Assembly (NCBI RefSeq): GCF_000368565.1
Contig: NZ_KB849553.1
Span: 62,791 to 102,970 of the forward strand
From: Acinetobacter gerneri DSM 14967 = CIP 107464 = MTCC 9824
Lineage (GTDB): Bacteria > Pseudomonadota > Gammaproteobacteria > Pseudomonadales > Moraxellaceae
Reading direction: 5' to 3'
DNA: 40,180 bases
The translations under genes and the position numbers were made by a program. Positions 26,950-34,493 of the stretch are shown here, in pieces (position 1 is the first letter of the stretch; every line of letters starts with the position of its first letter). Below the pieces are notes generated by a model. It saw nothing but the letters and a program-made list of their open reading frames with translations. It did no database searches and was not told where the DNA came from.

Positions 26950-27165
26950 ATGGAAATCAAACAATTAAAACAAGTAGATGTCGTCAAAGATGTTTTATGT
27001 AATGTATGTAACCAATCAACGAAACTGGAGTTTGGAAATTTATCCGCACATTGGGGTTATGGCTCCAAGCATAGTGGTGAAAAATATGAGTTACAGTTAT
27101 GTGAAAAATGTTTTTTTTATGCCCTAGCGACATGGCGGATTCAAGCGGCAAGTGCAACAGTATAA
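26950..27165 (+). pseudogene. Small CxxC protein, C-terminus replaced by IS30 insertion
   Basis: The frame starts with a strong site (AGAGGACTTAAT before ATG) and encodes VLCNVCNQSTKLE and LQLCEKCFFYALATW, two CxxC pairs that suggest a zinc ribbon. From about residue 62 the reading frame lies inside the IS30 element, so its last nine or so residues are not original and the protein is probably shorter than its relatives. Function unknown. It is divergent from the recombinase trio. Confidence 0.6.
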
Positions 27166-28206
27166 AAACCAGCCATAACTTCACTCGGTGTATGCCAACC
27201 TAGTGTTTTTCTAGGACGATGGTTGAGTGCAAATTCTATCTACTCTATTTGTTCGTTTGACACGTCATCAAACGATGACGATTTTGGCAGATATTGCCGG
27301 ATTAAACCATTCGTATTTTCATTTCTAGCTCGCTGAATAGACTTGTAAGGATCAGCAAAATACGTATCTATGCCAGCATCAGTAATTCTTTTGTGTTCGG
27401 AAAATTCCTCGCCATTATCAAATGTCACACTATAAGCATGGCTCATCTGTAAACGATCTAATGCACAAGTAATCGTTTGAGAGGATGCTCTCGTTGGCCC
27501 TAAATGAACAATATGTACGTACAGGCTCTTTCGATCAACGAGAGTTAATAAAGCACCTTTATGATGTTTACCAATCACCGTGTCACCTTCGAAATCTCCT
27601 AAACGTTGTCGTTGATCAATGACCTGGTCTCGGCAATGAATACTTGTTTTATCAATGATTTGCCCCCTACGATCCGTGTTTTTGTAACCGCGTTTTCGAT
27701 ATTTCTTCTGATGCCTTAAGTGTAGATGGAGTTTACCGCCTTTTGATTTATCTTGATAAATGTACTGGTAAATCCACTCATGTGAAGGTACATCCAGCCA
27801 ACAGCGTTGTGTTAAAGCACCTGAAATTTGTTCTGGTGACCAGTCCAAGCCAATCAAATAATCAATATAAGCGAAGGCAAACGCTGTCATGGGTGATGAA
27901 GGACGGTACCGTCTTTGACTTGCAAATTTAGCTGCCTGTTGAGCTCTATATCCACGTTGCCCAGTATTTCTTTTTAATTCACGGTAGATGGTTGATCGTG
28001 AACGCCCTAACTCCCGAGCAAGGGTAGCGATTGAACTTTTACTTTTCAAAGTAGCATAAATTTCGTATCTTTCATCTTGAGAAAGTTGGGTGTATTTCTT
28101 CATTGTGTGCTTTCCAATTGCGAGTTGAAAAAGCCCAATGATTCTACGAATACACCTAACTTTTTCAACTAACTACAAATGTGTCGCACTTGGGATTTGA
28201 ATCTGC
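27135..28206 (-). mobile_element. IS30-family insertion sequence
   Basis: The ends share an imperfect inverted repeat with GCGGATTCAAG then CAAGTGCAACA on the left, and GCAGATTCAAA then CAAGTGCGACA on the right. About 1,070 bp. The upstream end is repeated at 1-103, which shows that this sequence belongs to the element. Exact outer limits are uncertain by several bases. Confidence 0.75.
27141..28103 (-). pseudogene. IS30-family transposase with premature amber codon
   Basis: The frame would encode 320 residues. The N-terminal helix-turn-helix is intact (YTQLSQDERYEIYATL, IATLARELGRSRSTIYREL), and the DDE core is visible in FEGDTVIGKHHKGALLTLVD, VTFDNGEEFSEH and ARNENTNGLIRQYLPKSS. At 27240-27242 a TAG replaces the Trp expected after SNEQIE; the frame then continues IEFALNHRPRKTLGWHTPSE to a natural stop at 27141. 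Unless the stop is suppressed, the last 32 residues are lost and the element is probably inactive or must be moved by another copy. Confidence 0.85.
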
Positions 28207-28244
28207 GAAACATAATTAAATATAAAACAGTATTTTATCTTCGC

Positions 28245-28266
28245 CTATCTCCCGAAAGGGAGATAG
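28245..28266 (-). terminator. Hairpin downstream of ribA
   Basis: A perfect 9-bp stem, CTATCTCCC/GGGAGATAG, with a GAAA loop on the plus strand lies 40 bp beyond the ribA stop. There is no long T-run after it on the minus strand, so it may act as a weak terminator or as a transcript-end stabiliser. Confidence 0.5.
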
Positions 28267-28305
28267 AACTTTATATGTGGATTTTTTTCTAAAAGTGATC
28301 GCTTT

Positions 28306-28908
28306 TTAAAAATCACTATTATCATATAGATGTGACATGCGTTTTTGCTTTGTTTCTAGATAAGCTTTGTTAAAGATATTTAAACCAACTTTTAAAGGAA
28401 TACGTTCAACAACATTAATTCCTAAATCAGTTAAAGATTTAATTTTAAGGGGATTATTTGTAATGAGTTTTACATTCTTTATTTTTAAATAATCTAACAT
28501 AATGGTACACATATCATATTTACGAGCATCTGCTGGTAAATTTAATAATAAATTGGCTTCAAGAGTATCATGTCCTTGATCTTGAAGTGCGTAAGCTCGA
28601 ATTTTATTGGTTAGGCCTATGCCGCGACCTTCTTGGCGTAAGTATAAGATCACACCTTGACCTGCATCATTGATCATTTTCATAGTTGAATGTAATTGTG
28701 GACCACAGTCACATTTCAGTGAAGCAAAAGCATCGCCTGTTAAGCATTCCGAATGAATTCTGACGAGTATTGGTTGATTTGAAATAGTATCCATGCCTTT
28801 GGCAAGAGCGATATGTTCTTCACCAGTACTTTGGTCTTGAAACGCTATAATTTCAAAATCGCCAAACGCAGTAGGTAACTTTGATTTAGAAACAAATTCT
28901 ATAGCCAT
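28306..28908 (-). CDS. ribA: GTP cyclohydrolase II
   Basis: A 200-residue enzyme that opens the GTP imidazole ring to give the first riboflavin-pathway intermediate. The zinc-binding CLTGDAFASLKCDCG and the catalytic stretch YLRQEGRGIGLTNKIRAYAL are both intact, as are ANLLLNLPADARKYD and LKIKNVKLITNNPLKI. It is of normal single-domain length and not fused to RibB. AGGGGT nine to fourteen bases before the ATG serves as ribosome-binding site. It stands alone between an IS30 element and an IS5 remnant, with no other riboflavin gene nearby and no visible FMN riboswitch upstream. It could be an extra copy carried on an island or a resident gene invaded by IS on both sides. Confidence 0.93.
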   Translation of the reverse strand: MAIEFVSKSKLPTAFGDFEIIAFQDQSTGEEHIALAKGMDTISNQPILVRIHSECLTGDAFASLKCDCGPQLHSTMKMINDAGQGVILYLRQEGRGIGLTNKIRAYALQDQGHDTLEANLLLNLPADARKYDMCTIMLDYLKIKNVKLITNNPLKIKSLTDLGINVVERIPLKVGLNIFNKAYLETKQKRMSHLYDNSDF

Positions 28909-29203
28909 TTAATTATACCCCTGTATTTTAAAAATTTAGAAACTTGCAACTATTACTTTCCAGCTAAAATAGTTTTCAGATAGTGAAATTTATGTGAAAA
29001 TACAAAAGTTTTTAGTGTGTGAAGTAAATTTCAATAAAAAAACAATAAGTTACATCTAATTTTAACTTTGACAAGCTTTCTAAAATTGTTTTTAGTTGGA
29101 TATTAAATATACAATTTTTATATGCATAATAGATAAGATCGAAATTAACAGTCATTAGGAATGATATAGACTATTTTTAAAATGGTAACTTTTTACTCGC
29201 AAT
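28909..29203. other. Non-coding stretch upstream of ribA
   Basis: About 295 AT-rich bases with no gene visible on either strand. It should contain the ribA promoter. I did not see the conserved FMN riboswitch core. Confidence 0.4.
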
Positions 29204-29500
29204 GGCTTTGTTGCACGGTAATTCCCCCAAAAATAATTCTGTAGCAATCAATATTTTTAGAGAGCATTACCGCGTATCCTATCTAATTTGCAAAGCTTAA
29301 TTAGAATTTGGACAAAACCAGTGTACATGTATAAAGAAAATTTAAATAAAGATTTAGGTATTAAGCAGCATTGAATAGCTGTATTGAACTAAGTTTGATT
29401 TGGTCCATTTTTTTTTGCGGATGAGCATACCATTGAGTCAAATGATCAAACCAGATAGAAATATTGCCTCGAATAATTAAGGCTCGATTACAAGGTCTGT
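29204..29500 (-). pseudogene. Decayed IS903-group (IS17-like) element remnant
   Basis: It begins with GGCTTTGTTGCAC, the terminal repeat of the IS17-like element. Minus-strand sequence then aligns with the start of that element's transposase gene (compare 1985-2200, including ATTAAGCAGCATTG and GAGCATACCATTG). It is riddled with stops and small changes, the middle of the element is missing and no second terminal repeat is seen. An old copy. Confidence 0.72.
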
Positions 29501-29638
29501 AAAACAAACTCATTGCAGAATAGTGATTAACTATCATTGTTTTTTGTTGATTAATACAGATTTAACAGTGGTTACTTTTTTGGTTACTTCAACTTAGTAA
29601 CTCACAATAATATTTATAAAAAACATAGATATAAATAT

Positions 29639-29669
29639 TTATGTGATGCGTAATATACGCATCACATAA
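29639..29669. repeat. 13-bp-arm inverted repeat upstream of the integrase
   Basis: TTATGTGATGCGT and its exact complement ACGCATCACATAA are separated by AATAT. It lies about 60 bp upstream of the integrase start. It could be an operator for integrase control, a recombinase-binding arm site, or a transcript hairpin. Confidence 0.6.
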
Positions 29670-29730
29670 TAATGCTTATTTTTGATATAATTACAACAAT
29701 GGGGATCATTATGCTGGTTTATAAAAATTT

Positions 29731-30942
29731 ATGAGTCTTACGGAAACACAAGTACGAAAGTCATATCCAAAAGAAAAAATTTACTTTTTAGCTGATGATG
29801 ATGGTTTAAGCTTAAAAGTCGATCCTAATGGAAAAAAGTCTTGGAGTTATCGATATTCAGTTGCAGAAACGGGTAAAAGACCACGAGTCACTCTAGGTAC
29901 ATATCCTGAGATGAATCTCAAAGAGGCTAGAGTGGCCAGAGACTCCTATAAGGCAACTAAATTTTCTACACAAAATTTAGTTCAGGAGGAAATTCAAACT
30001 TTTAAAGTTGTTTGTGAAGAATGGTTAGAGTTTAAAACAAATAATTCATTTAAAGATCAACCACGTGGTGGTGTAATCCAATTGGCGAATGCATGTTTAA
30101 TAAATGACATTTATCCCGTTATTGGTGATACAGATTTTAGCAAAATTAAAAGAACTGATTTAGTTAAGGTAATTAAGCAGATTGAAAATAGGGGAGTTAA
30201 GGAACCTGTAAAAAAAGCGTATAGCTATTTAAATCAAATCTATGATTTTGCAGTTGCAATGGGATACTGTGATTATAATCAAGCTTATGGTCTCAATAAA
30301 ATATTATTGAAAGGGAAATTAAAGAAAAATTATCCCTATTTAAAAGATGAAGAAATTTCTAATTTTATTCTTAGAATAACTCAACTAAATACAGATCCGA
30401 TTATAAAAAAAGCAATCCTATTTAAATTATATACTGGAGTCAGGGGGGCAGAGTTATTGTCTGCAGAACCTCATCATTTTGATTTTGACAACAAAATTTG
30501 GAAAATACCCGCTTTACATATCAAGCAATATCGTCGAAAAGTGATAGCAGGTTATGATATTCCAGATTTTTTAGTCCCGTTATCATCGCAAGCGGTGAGC
30601 ATTGTTAGATCTGCACTAGAGTGGTCACAAGGCGATCGTTATGTTTTTGCCAGCCCAAAAATTAAAGATAAGTCATTGCATTTTAACACAATAAATTCAG
30701 CCATTCGTAAGATGGGATACAAAACAAATGAGCTATCCTCACACGGTTTAAGATCAACATTCAGTACTATTTTAAATGATTCTGGCTTATTTCAAGATAG
30801 TTGGATTGAGGCTCAGCTTTCACATGTAGATAAGAATAAAACACGTGCTAGTTATAACCATGCAGATTATATTCAACAAAGAGCTGATATGATGCAGTGG
30901 TGGGGTGACTATTTAGAAAATAAATCAAAATCTAGTTTATAG
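29731..30942 (+). CDS. P4-type tyrosine integrase of a genomic island
   Basis: A 403-residue integrase. The N-terminal DUF4102-like domain reads YFLADDDGLSLKVDPNGKKS and RVTLGTYPEMNLKEAR, the central SAM-like domain spans about 100-190, and the catalytic domain has Arg in YTGVRGAELLSAEP, His-Arg in SSHGLRSTFSTIL, and IEAQLSHVDKNKTRASYNHA with the Tyr nucleophile. It integrates islands or satellite prophages at a fixed attachment site, usually a tRNA or conserved gene end. No tRNA gene is visible beside it, so the attachment site is either outside the window or lost. It is convergent with the XRE gene downstream. Confidence 0.9.
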   Translation: MSLTETQVRKSYPKEKIYFLADDDGLSLKVDPNGKKSWSYRYSVAETGKRPRVTLGTYPEMNLKEARVARDSYKATKFSTQNLVQEEIQTFKVVCEEWLEFKTNNSFKDQPRGGVIQLANACLINDIYPVIGDTDFSKIKRTDLVKVIKQIENRGVKEPVKKAYSYLNQIYDFAVAMGYCDYNQAYGLNKILLKGKLKKNYPYLKDEEISNFILRITQLNTDPIIKKAILFKLYTGVRGAELLSAEPHHFDFDNKIWKIPALHIKQYRRKVIAGYDIPDFLVPLSSQAVSIVRSALEWSQGDRYVFASPKIKDKSLHFNTINSAIRKMGYKTNELSSHGLRSTFSTILNDSGLFQDSWIEAQLSHVDKNKTRASYNHADYIQQRADMMQWWGDYLENKSKSSL

Positions 30943-30957
30943 GTAATTTAAATTAAA

Positions 30958-31236
30958 CTATTTTGATTTAATAATAAATTTTAAACCAAATGCATTTAAC
31001 AACTTATTTATAGAATCTAATGTTGGATTACTATCAGGTTGCTCCATTTTCTGTAAAGTCTGTGGTGCTATTTTAGTAATTTTACTCATTTCATTTAATG
31101 TTAAATGTAGTTCTTTTCTAATGTATGATGCAATCTGGTAAATTTGCCACTCAGGATTGTTATTTATATTTTCTAAGACTTGTAAGCGTTTATTCATTTG
31201 CTCGATTGCCGTCATAGGCTTATAACGTTTATCCAT
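30958..31236 (-). CDS. XRE antitoxin of a toxin-first hipA pair
   Basis: A 92-residue protein with a helix-turn-helix: IRKELHLTLNEMSKITKI, APQTLQKMEQPDSNPTLDSI, NKLLNAFGLKFII. Its start overlaps the end of hipA by 8 bp and has AGGAG upstream, so translation is coupled. HipB normally comes before HipA; here the antitoxin is second. The 35-residue extension before the helix-turn-helix may be the toxin-contacting part. Confidence 0.82.
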   Translation of the reverse strand: MDKRYKPMTAIEQMNKRLQVLENINNNPEWQIYQIASYIRKELHLTLNEMSKITKIAPQTLQKMEQPDSNPTLDSINKLLNAFGLKFIIKSK

Positions 31237-32539
31237 TAGAAAGCTCCTGAATCTGTTGGCATATATTCAATATACGATGATGACTATTTTGTAGAATCTC
31301 ATCATCTATATTTATTTTTTTCATTTCATCGAGCAAATTTTCATACAGTGGCAATTGTTGAATCATTGTATGTTTAATTTCAGTTGAATCTATTCCTGTA
31401 CATTCTTCTATTTGCGTTATGACAGATCCCCATATAGGCATTCCTCCATGGTCATCTTTTTCCCAACGTGTAGTACGTGCAATTCCGTCAGGATGAAGCC
31501 ACATTGGTGCAAAATCGAAGAGAGGTGTTAATTGAATTGTGCCGTCATTTAAACGTTGAATTGCGGTATTACGGGTATGATTATCTTTATTTCCTAATGC
31601 AACATTAGCGATATCTCGTTTCAAATATTCAAAAATTTCAGCTTTTGATGATGAGCAACATTCCATGATCAATGTACAGATTTGATTATGTGTCATTTTA
31701 ACGCCGAAGCCAGCTTTACCACTTAAAGAGGCTAGGCTTTCTTGTGCAATTCTTTTGACTTTACCATTGATAATTTGGCGATCAAAACGTGGAATAAATA
31801 GTGTTCTCTGGTGAAGTTCCAAGTCCTTGAACACTCTTAGACCTAAATACCGAGCTATTTTCATGTAAATTGCTTCATGTAACAGTATTTTTTCCAGTTT
31901 TTGATCATTTCCACGACTAAATTTAACTAGCCAATGCTTTGCTGCTAGTTCATCTGGAAGACTGTGATCTAAATAAAACAGACCATCATATCCTTGTGTT
32001 AGTAATAGTTTAGGCCATTCACCTTGAACACCTGAAGAACCAGCAACAAATAAGCCATATGATGCAAGTGACTCAATGAAATCTTCTTTCCTTTCAATTA
32101 TTTCGCTTAGGCTAAATCCACGAGGTTTCACTGTCGGAAAATGATCTTGAAGCCAGTCATAAGCTTCTTTAATTCGTAGATTACCAATGGGATTACCTGC
32201 CCCAGACTTCAGTAAAGGCCAATCAGCTTGTTCTTCTGCATTAATTGAAAAGCCCAGCTGATTTAAAAGCTCCTTTCGGCCATAGCCTTGAGGTAACAAG
32301 TCCATGAGAAATGCTGGCCACTGGTTTTCTAGGTTATTTTGTACATTGACTGGAAATTGGAATGATAGAGCATGGCCATCTCTTAAATCTATATGTTCAA
32401 TGGCATATTCAAATAGATATGATGTTCGGGTAGATGTTGATGTTCTCCATCCCTGCTCTTGATCGGCTGTTAATTCAACGATAGCGCAGTCTTGCCATTC
32501 GTTATTTTGAAAAATTTGAAGTGTGCAATATTGATTCAT
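31229..32539 (-). CDS. HipA-family kinase toxin, toxin-first arrangement
   Basis: A 436-residue HipA-type kinase. The N-terminal subdomain contains FLMDLLPQGYGRKELL, then the Gly-rich loop FVAGSSGVQGEWPKLLL, an ATP-site Lys in HWLVKFSRG, the catalytic NVALGNKDNHTRNTAI and the metal-binding PLFDFAPMW. These fit an active Ser/Thr kinase. It differs clearly from the HipA at 16687-17976, and is nearer to the HipA-like groups in which the antitoxin follows the toxin. It starts at 32539 with ATG and is followed by the overlapping XRE gene. It sits beside a P4-type integrase and was probably acquired with it. Confidence 0.86.
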   Translation of the reverse strand: MNQYCTLQIFQNNEWQDCAIVELTADQEQGWRTSTSTRTSYLFEYAIEHIDLRDGHALSFQFPVNVQNNLENQWPAFLMDLLPQGYGRKELLNQLGFSINAEEQADWPLLKSGAGNPIGNLRIKEAYDWLQDHFPTVKPRGFSLSEIIERKEDFIESLASYGLFVAGSSGVQGEWPKLLLTQGYDGLFYLDHSLPDELAAKHWLVKFSRGNDQKLEKILLHEAIYMKIARYLGLRVFKDLELHQRTLFIPRFDRQIINGKVKRIAQESLASLSGKAGFGVKMTHNQICTLIMECCSSSKAEIFEYLKRDIANVALGNKDNHTRNTAIQRLNDGTIQLTPLFDFAPMWLHPDGIARTTRWEKDDHGGMPIWGSVITQIEECTGIDSTEIKHTMIQQLPLYENLLDEMKKINIDDEILQNSHHRILNICQQIQELSNG

Positions 32540-32743
32540 ATATGTATTAAAATAAAATATTAGTGTCTATTTCAAGTAGTATTTTTTTATTATAGTAGAT
32601 ATATATTGAATTTCCTACTCTGATTTAGAATCATTTAATTTGCACTATAAGCAATCATTTTAAACGTCATAACTTGTCGTATTGCTAAATTACTAACTTC
32701 TTTATGCAATTTTTTTGATTAAATATTCAAAAGGAGAAAATAA
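32540..32743. other. AT-rich region between hipA and cas1 remnant
   Basis: Divergent promoter region holding no recognisable gene or CRISPR repeat. It ends with a strong ribosome-binding site AAGGAG seven bases before the ATG of the cas1 remnant. Confidence 0.4.
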
Positions 32744-32878
32744 ATGGAATAACTTAATCCATCTGATCTAAAAGCGATTCTACATTCAAAAAGAGCAAAT
32801 CTGTATTATTTAGAACATACCCGTGTCATGCAGGAAGATGGGCGTGTCTTATATCTGACTGAAGCTAAGAAAAGTTAG
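32744..32878 (+). pseudogene. cas1: Type I-F cas1 remnant (N-terminus only)
   Basis: After ATG GAA, a TAA stop at codon 3 is followed by LNPSDLKAILHSKRANLYYL and EHTRVMQEDGRVLYLTEAKK. This is the characteristic start of Cas1 from type I-F CRISPR systems, the integrase that inserts new spacers. The frame then stops and no later Cas1 motif (such as NIPIANTT) follows. The bases after it (32872-32948) read VRQIVVQQDKSVDDALDIAF in another frame, which I cannot assign. The AAGGAG ribosome-binding site is preserved. The rest of the cas locus was removed, probably with the IS3 insertion that begins 72 bp later. Confidence 0.75.
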
Positions 32879-32989
32879 ACAAATTGTTGTACAACAAGAT
32901 AAATCTGTTGATGACGCACTGGACATAGCATTTAAAGAAATATATTAAACTGAACCGTACCGGGTTTGTCGGAGACTTTTTTATTTAAG

Positions 32990-33892
32990 TTAGGCCACCT
33001 GACCTAACGGGTTAATCTTATCATAGTACATTGCTTCAAACTCAAAAGGCGATACATAACCCAGTGCACTGTGTACACGCTTTTTGTTGAACCAACCTAC
33101 CCAGTTTAGTGTCGCAAGTTGTACATCTGCTAAACCTTGCCAATCTGCTTTTAAATATTCAATCACCTCTGTTTTGTATAAGCCATTCACCGTTTCAGCC
33201 AGAGCATTATCGTATGAATCACCAGTTGTACCGACTGATGCTCGTAAATTTGCAGCTTCTAAACGATTGGTATAGCGAATAGAAAGATATTGAACACCTC
33301 TATCGGAATGATGAATCACATTCTTTGGCATGCCTCGATCGTGCAATGCTTGCTCAAGTGCATCGAGTACCATATCTGTATTCATCCGTGTAGATACTTT
33401 CCATCCAACAATTGCTCGTGAGAACACATCAATAATAAAGGCGGTATAGACCCAGCCTGAATTTGTTTGAATATAGGTAAAGTCAGCAACCCACAAGTGA
33501 TTAGGCTGATCAGCTCTAAAATTCCGTTTCACCAAGTCAGGTGCTCGTTTTTGGTCATCTCGGCTACGGGTGGTTTGTTTGTTCTTACCTCGCCAAACAC
33601 CTTGTATACCTAGCTTTTTCATTAATCGAGCAACAGTACAGCGTGCAATAATATAGCCTTCACGTTTCAGTTTTTGCCAGACTTTACGTACACCATACCG
33701 ACCTGAACTTTCCTTCCAAATTCGTTTAATCTCCTCAGCATGATGCAAGTCATGTAAATCTCGCTTTGCTCGATGTTCTGGATTTTCGCAGAGATCTAGA
33801 GTCCGGTAATAGGTTGAAGCTGCGATCGGTAAAATCCTACAAATCGCATCAACACCATATAAGTCTTTATTGTTATGGATGAAATCCACCAT
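32990..33892 (-). CDS. IS3-family transposase OrfB (catalytic subunit)
   Basis: A 300-residue rve-type integrase domain protein. The HTH_21 region reads HHAEEIKRIWKESSGRYGVR. Catalytic residues lie in LWVADFTYIQTNSGWVY (Asp), HHSDRGVQYLSIRYTNRL (Asp) and DSYDNALAETVNGLYKTEV (Glu), the D-D-35-E pattern. Its ATG overlaps the orfA stop as TAATG. The active OrfAB fusion is made by -1 frameshifting within orfA. Confidence 0.93.
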   Translation of the reverse strand: MVDFIHNNKDLYGVDAICRILPIAASTYYRTLDLCENPEHRAKRDLHDLHHAEEIKRIWKESSGRYGVRKVWQKLKREGYIIARCTVARLMKKLGIQGVWRGKNKQTTRSRDDQKRAPDLVKRNFRADQPNHLWVADFTYIQTNSGWVYTAFIIDVFSRAIVGWKVSTRMNTDMVLDALEQALHDRGMPKNVIHHSDRGVQYLSIRYTNRLEAANLRASVGTTGDSYDNALAETVNGLYKTEVIEYLKADWQGLADVQLATLNWVGWFNKKRVHSALGYVSPFEFEAMYYDKINPLGQVA

Positions 33893-34209
33893 TATTTGTG
33901 TGGGCGGTCGAGCTCCGCCTGGGCGAAAAAAGCGGCTGCTTTACGTAGAATTTCATTGGCACGCTTTAATTCTTTAATTTCACGTTCCATTTGCTTCATT
34001 TTTTCTTGATCAGATATCTGTTGTACTTTAATAGGATTTTGCTGATCTAAATGCTTTTGATGCCAGGCACGAAGTGTTTCAGGAGTACAACCAATCTTAG
34101 GCGCAATTGCTGTGATTGCAGCCCAAGTAGAAGGATAATCTTTTTCAGATTCAATTAGTAATTGAACCGCTCTTTCTCTAATTTCGGGGGTATAGTTTGG
34201 TTTTTTCAT
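33892..34209 (-). CDS. IS3-family transposase OrfA (DNA-binding subunit)
   Basis: A 105-residue protein with an N-terminal helix-turn-helix (YTPEIRERAVQLLIESEKDY, AIAPKIGCTPETLRAWHQKH) and a C-terminal leucine-zipper-like coiled coil (KMKQMEREIKELKRANEILR). Near its end the minus-strand sequence T TTT TTC (33925-33931) in AAFFAQ is a perfect -1 slippery heptamer, which would yield the OrfAB transposase. Confidence 0.9.
   Translation of the reverse strand: MKKPNYTPEIRERAVQLLIESEKDYPSTWAAITAIAPKIGCTPETLRAWHQKHLDQQNPIKVQQISDQEKMKQMEREIKELKRANEILRKAAAFFAQAELDRPHK
33925..33931 (-). other. -1 ribosomal frameshift site in the IS3 element
   Basis: On the minus strand TTTTTTC is placed so that the orfA frame reads TTT TTC, as needed for slippage from orfA to orfB. 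This matches the usual control of IS3-family transposition. Confidence 0.65.
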
Positions 34210-34258
34210 CGGAATAGTCTCTCAGAATATTGACTCTCCGACAAACCCGGTACGGTTC

Positions 34259-34476
34259 ATTCTTGTAGAGTGGCAACTTCCGCAACACTTTTACCTTCAG
34301 AAAGCCAGAGAATAGTTTGGGCACGTTGTCTTTCACGCCAATGTTTTGCATGCTTGGCCAGAAAAATGAGTCGTTCTCGCTGTTCTAAACTAAGTGGTAC
34401 AGAAACAATTCGAGGCATGTGTGAACATCTGTTAACTAAAAAAACTTTTTTGCATGATTAGTTATTTTTGTCAACT
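34259..34476 (-). pseudogene. IS630-family element end with transposase N-terminus, cut by IS3
   Basis: The transposase start at 34420 reads MPRIVSVPLSLEQRERLIFL, AKHAKHWRERQRAQTILWL, SEGKSVAEVATLQ and runs into the IS3 end. This is the helix-turn-helix region of IS630-type transposases. The outer 49 bp (34428-34476) match the copy at 337-1244 and end at a TA (34477-34478), the IS630 target. Fewer than 60 codons are left, and the element lies 16 bp after the stop of the six-hairpin-like gene. Confidence 0.75.
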
Positions 34477-34493
34477 TATATTTTTTCTTTATT

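Larger units (their letters stand above)
32951..34259 (-). mobile_element. IS3-family insertion sequence, complete
   Basis: 1,309 bp with terminal repeats TGAACCGTACCGGGTTTG at the left and its inverse at the right. Two overlapping genes, orfA and orfB, fill it. The three bases on each side (AAC, TTC) differ, so no target duplication is present, pointing to recombination or deletion next to the element after insertion. It cuts an IS630 transposase on one side and lies near a cas1 remnant on the other. Confidence 0.88.

Noticed and set aside
28909..29203. FMN riboswitch upstream of ribA
   Set aside because: I looked for the conserved RFN core and did not see it; the region is simply AT-rich.
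32540..32950. CRISPR array near the cas1 relic
   Set aside because: No repeated 28-bp units separated by 32-bp spacers are seen around the relic or elsewhere in the window.
34270..34461. 63-residue plus-strand frame opposite the IS630 transposase
   Set aside because: It is antisense to a recognisable IS630 transposase N-terminus and has no ribosome-binding site or family resemblance.
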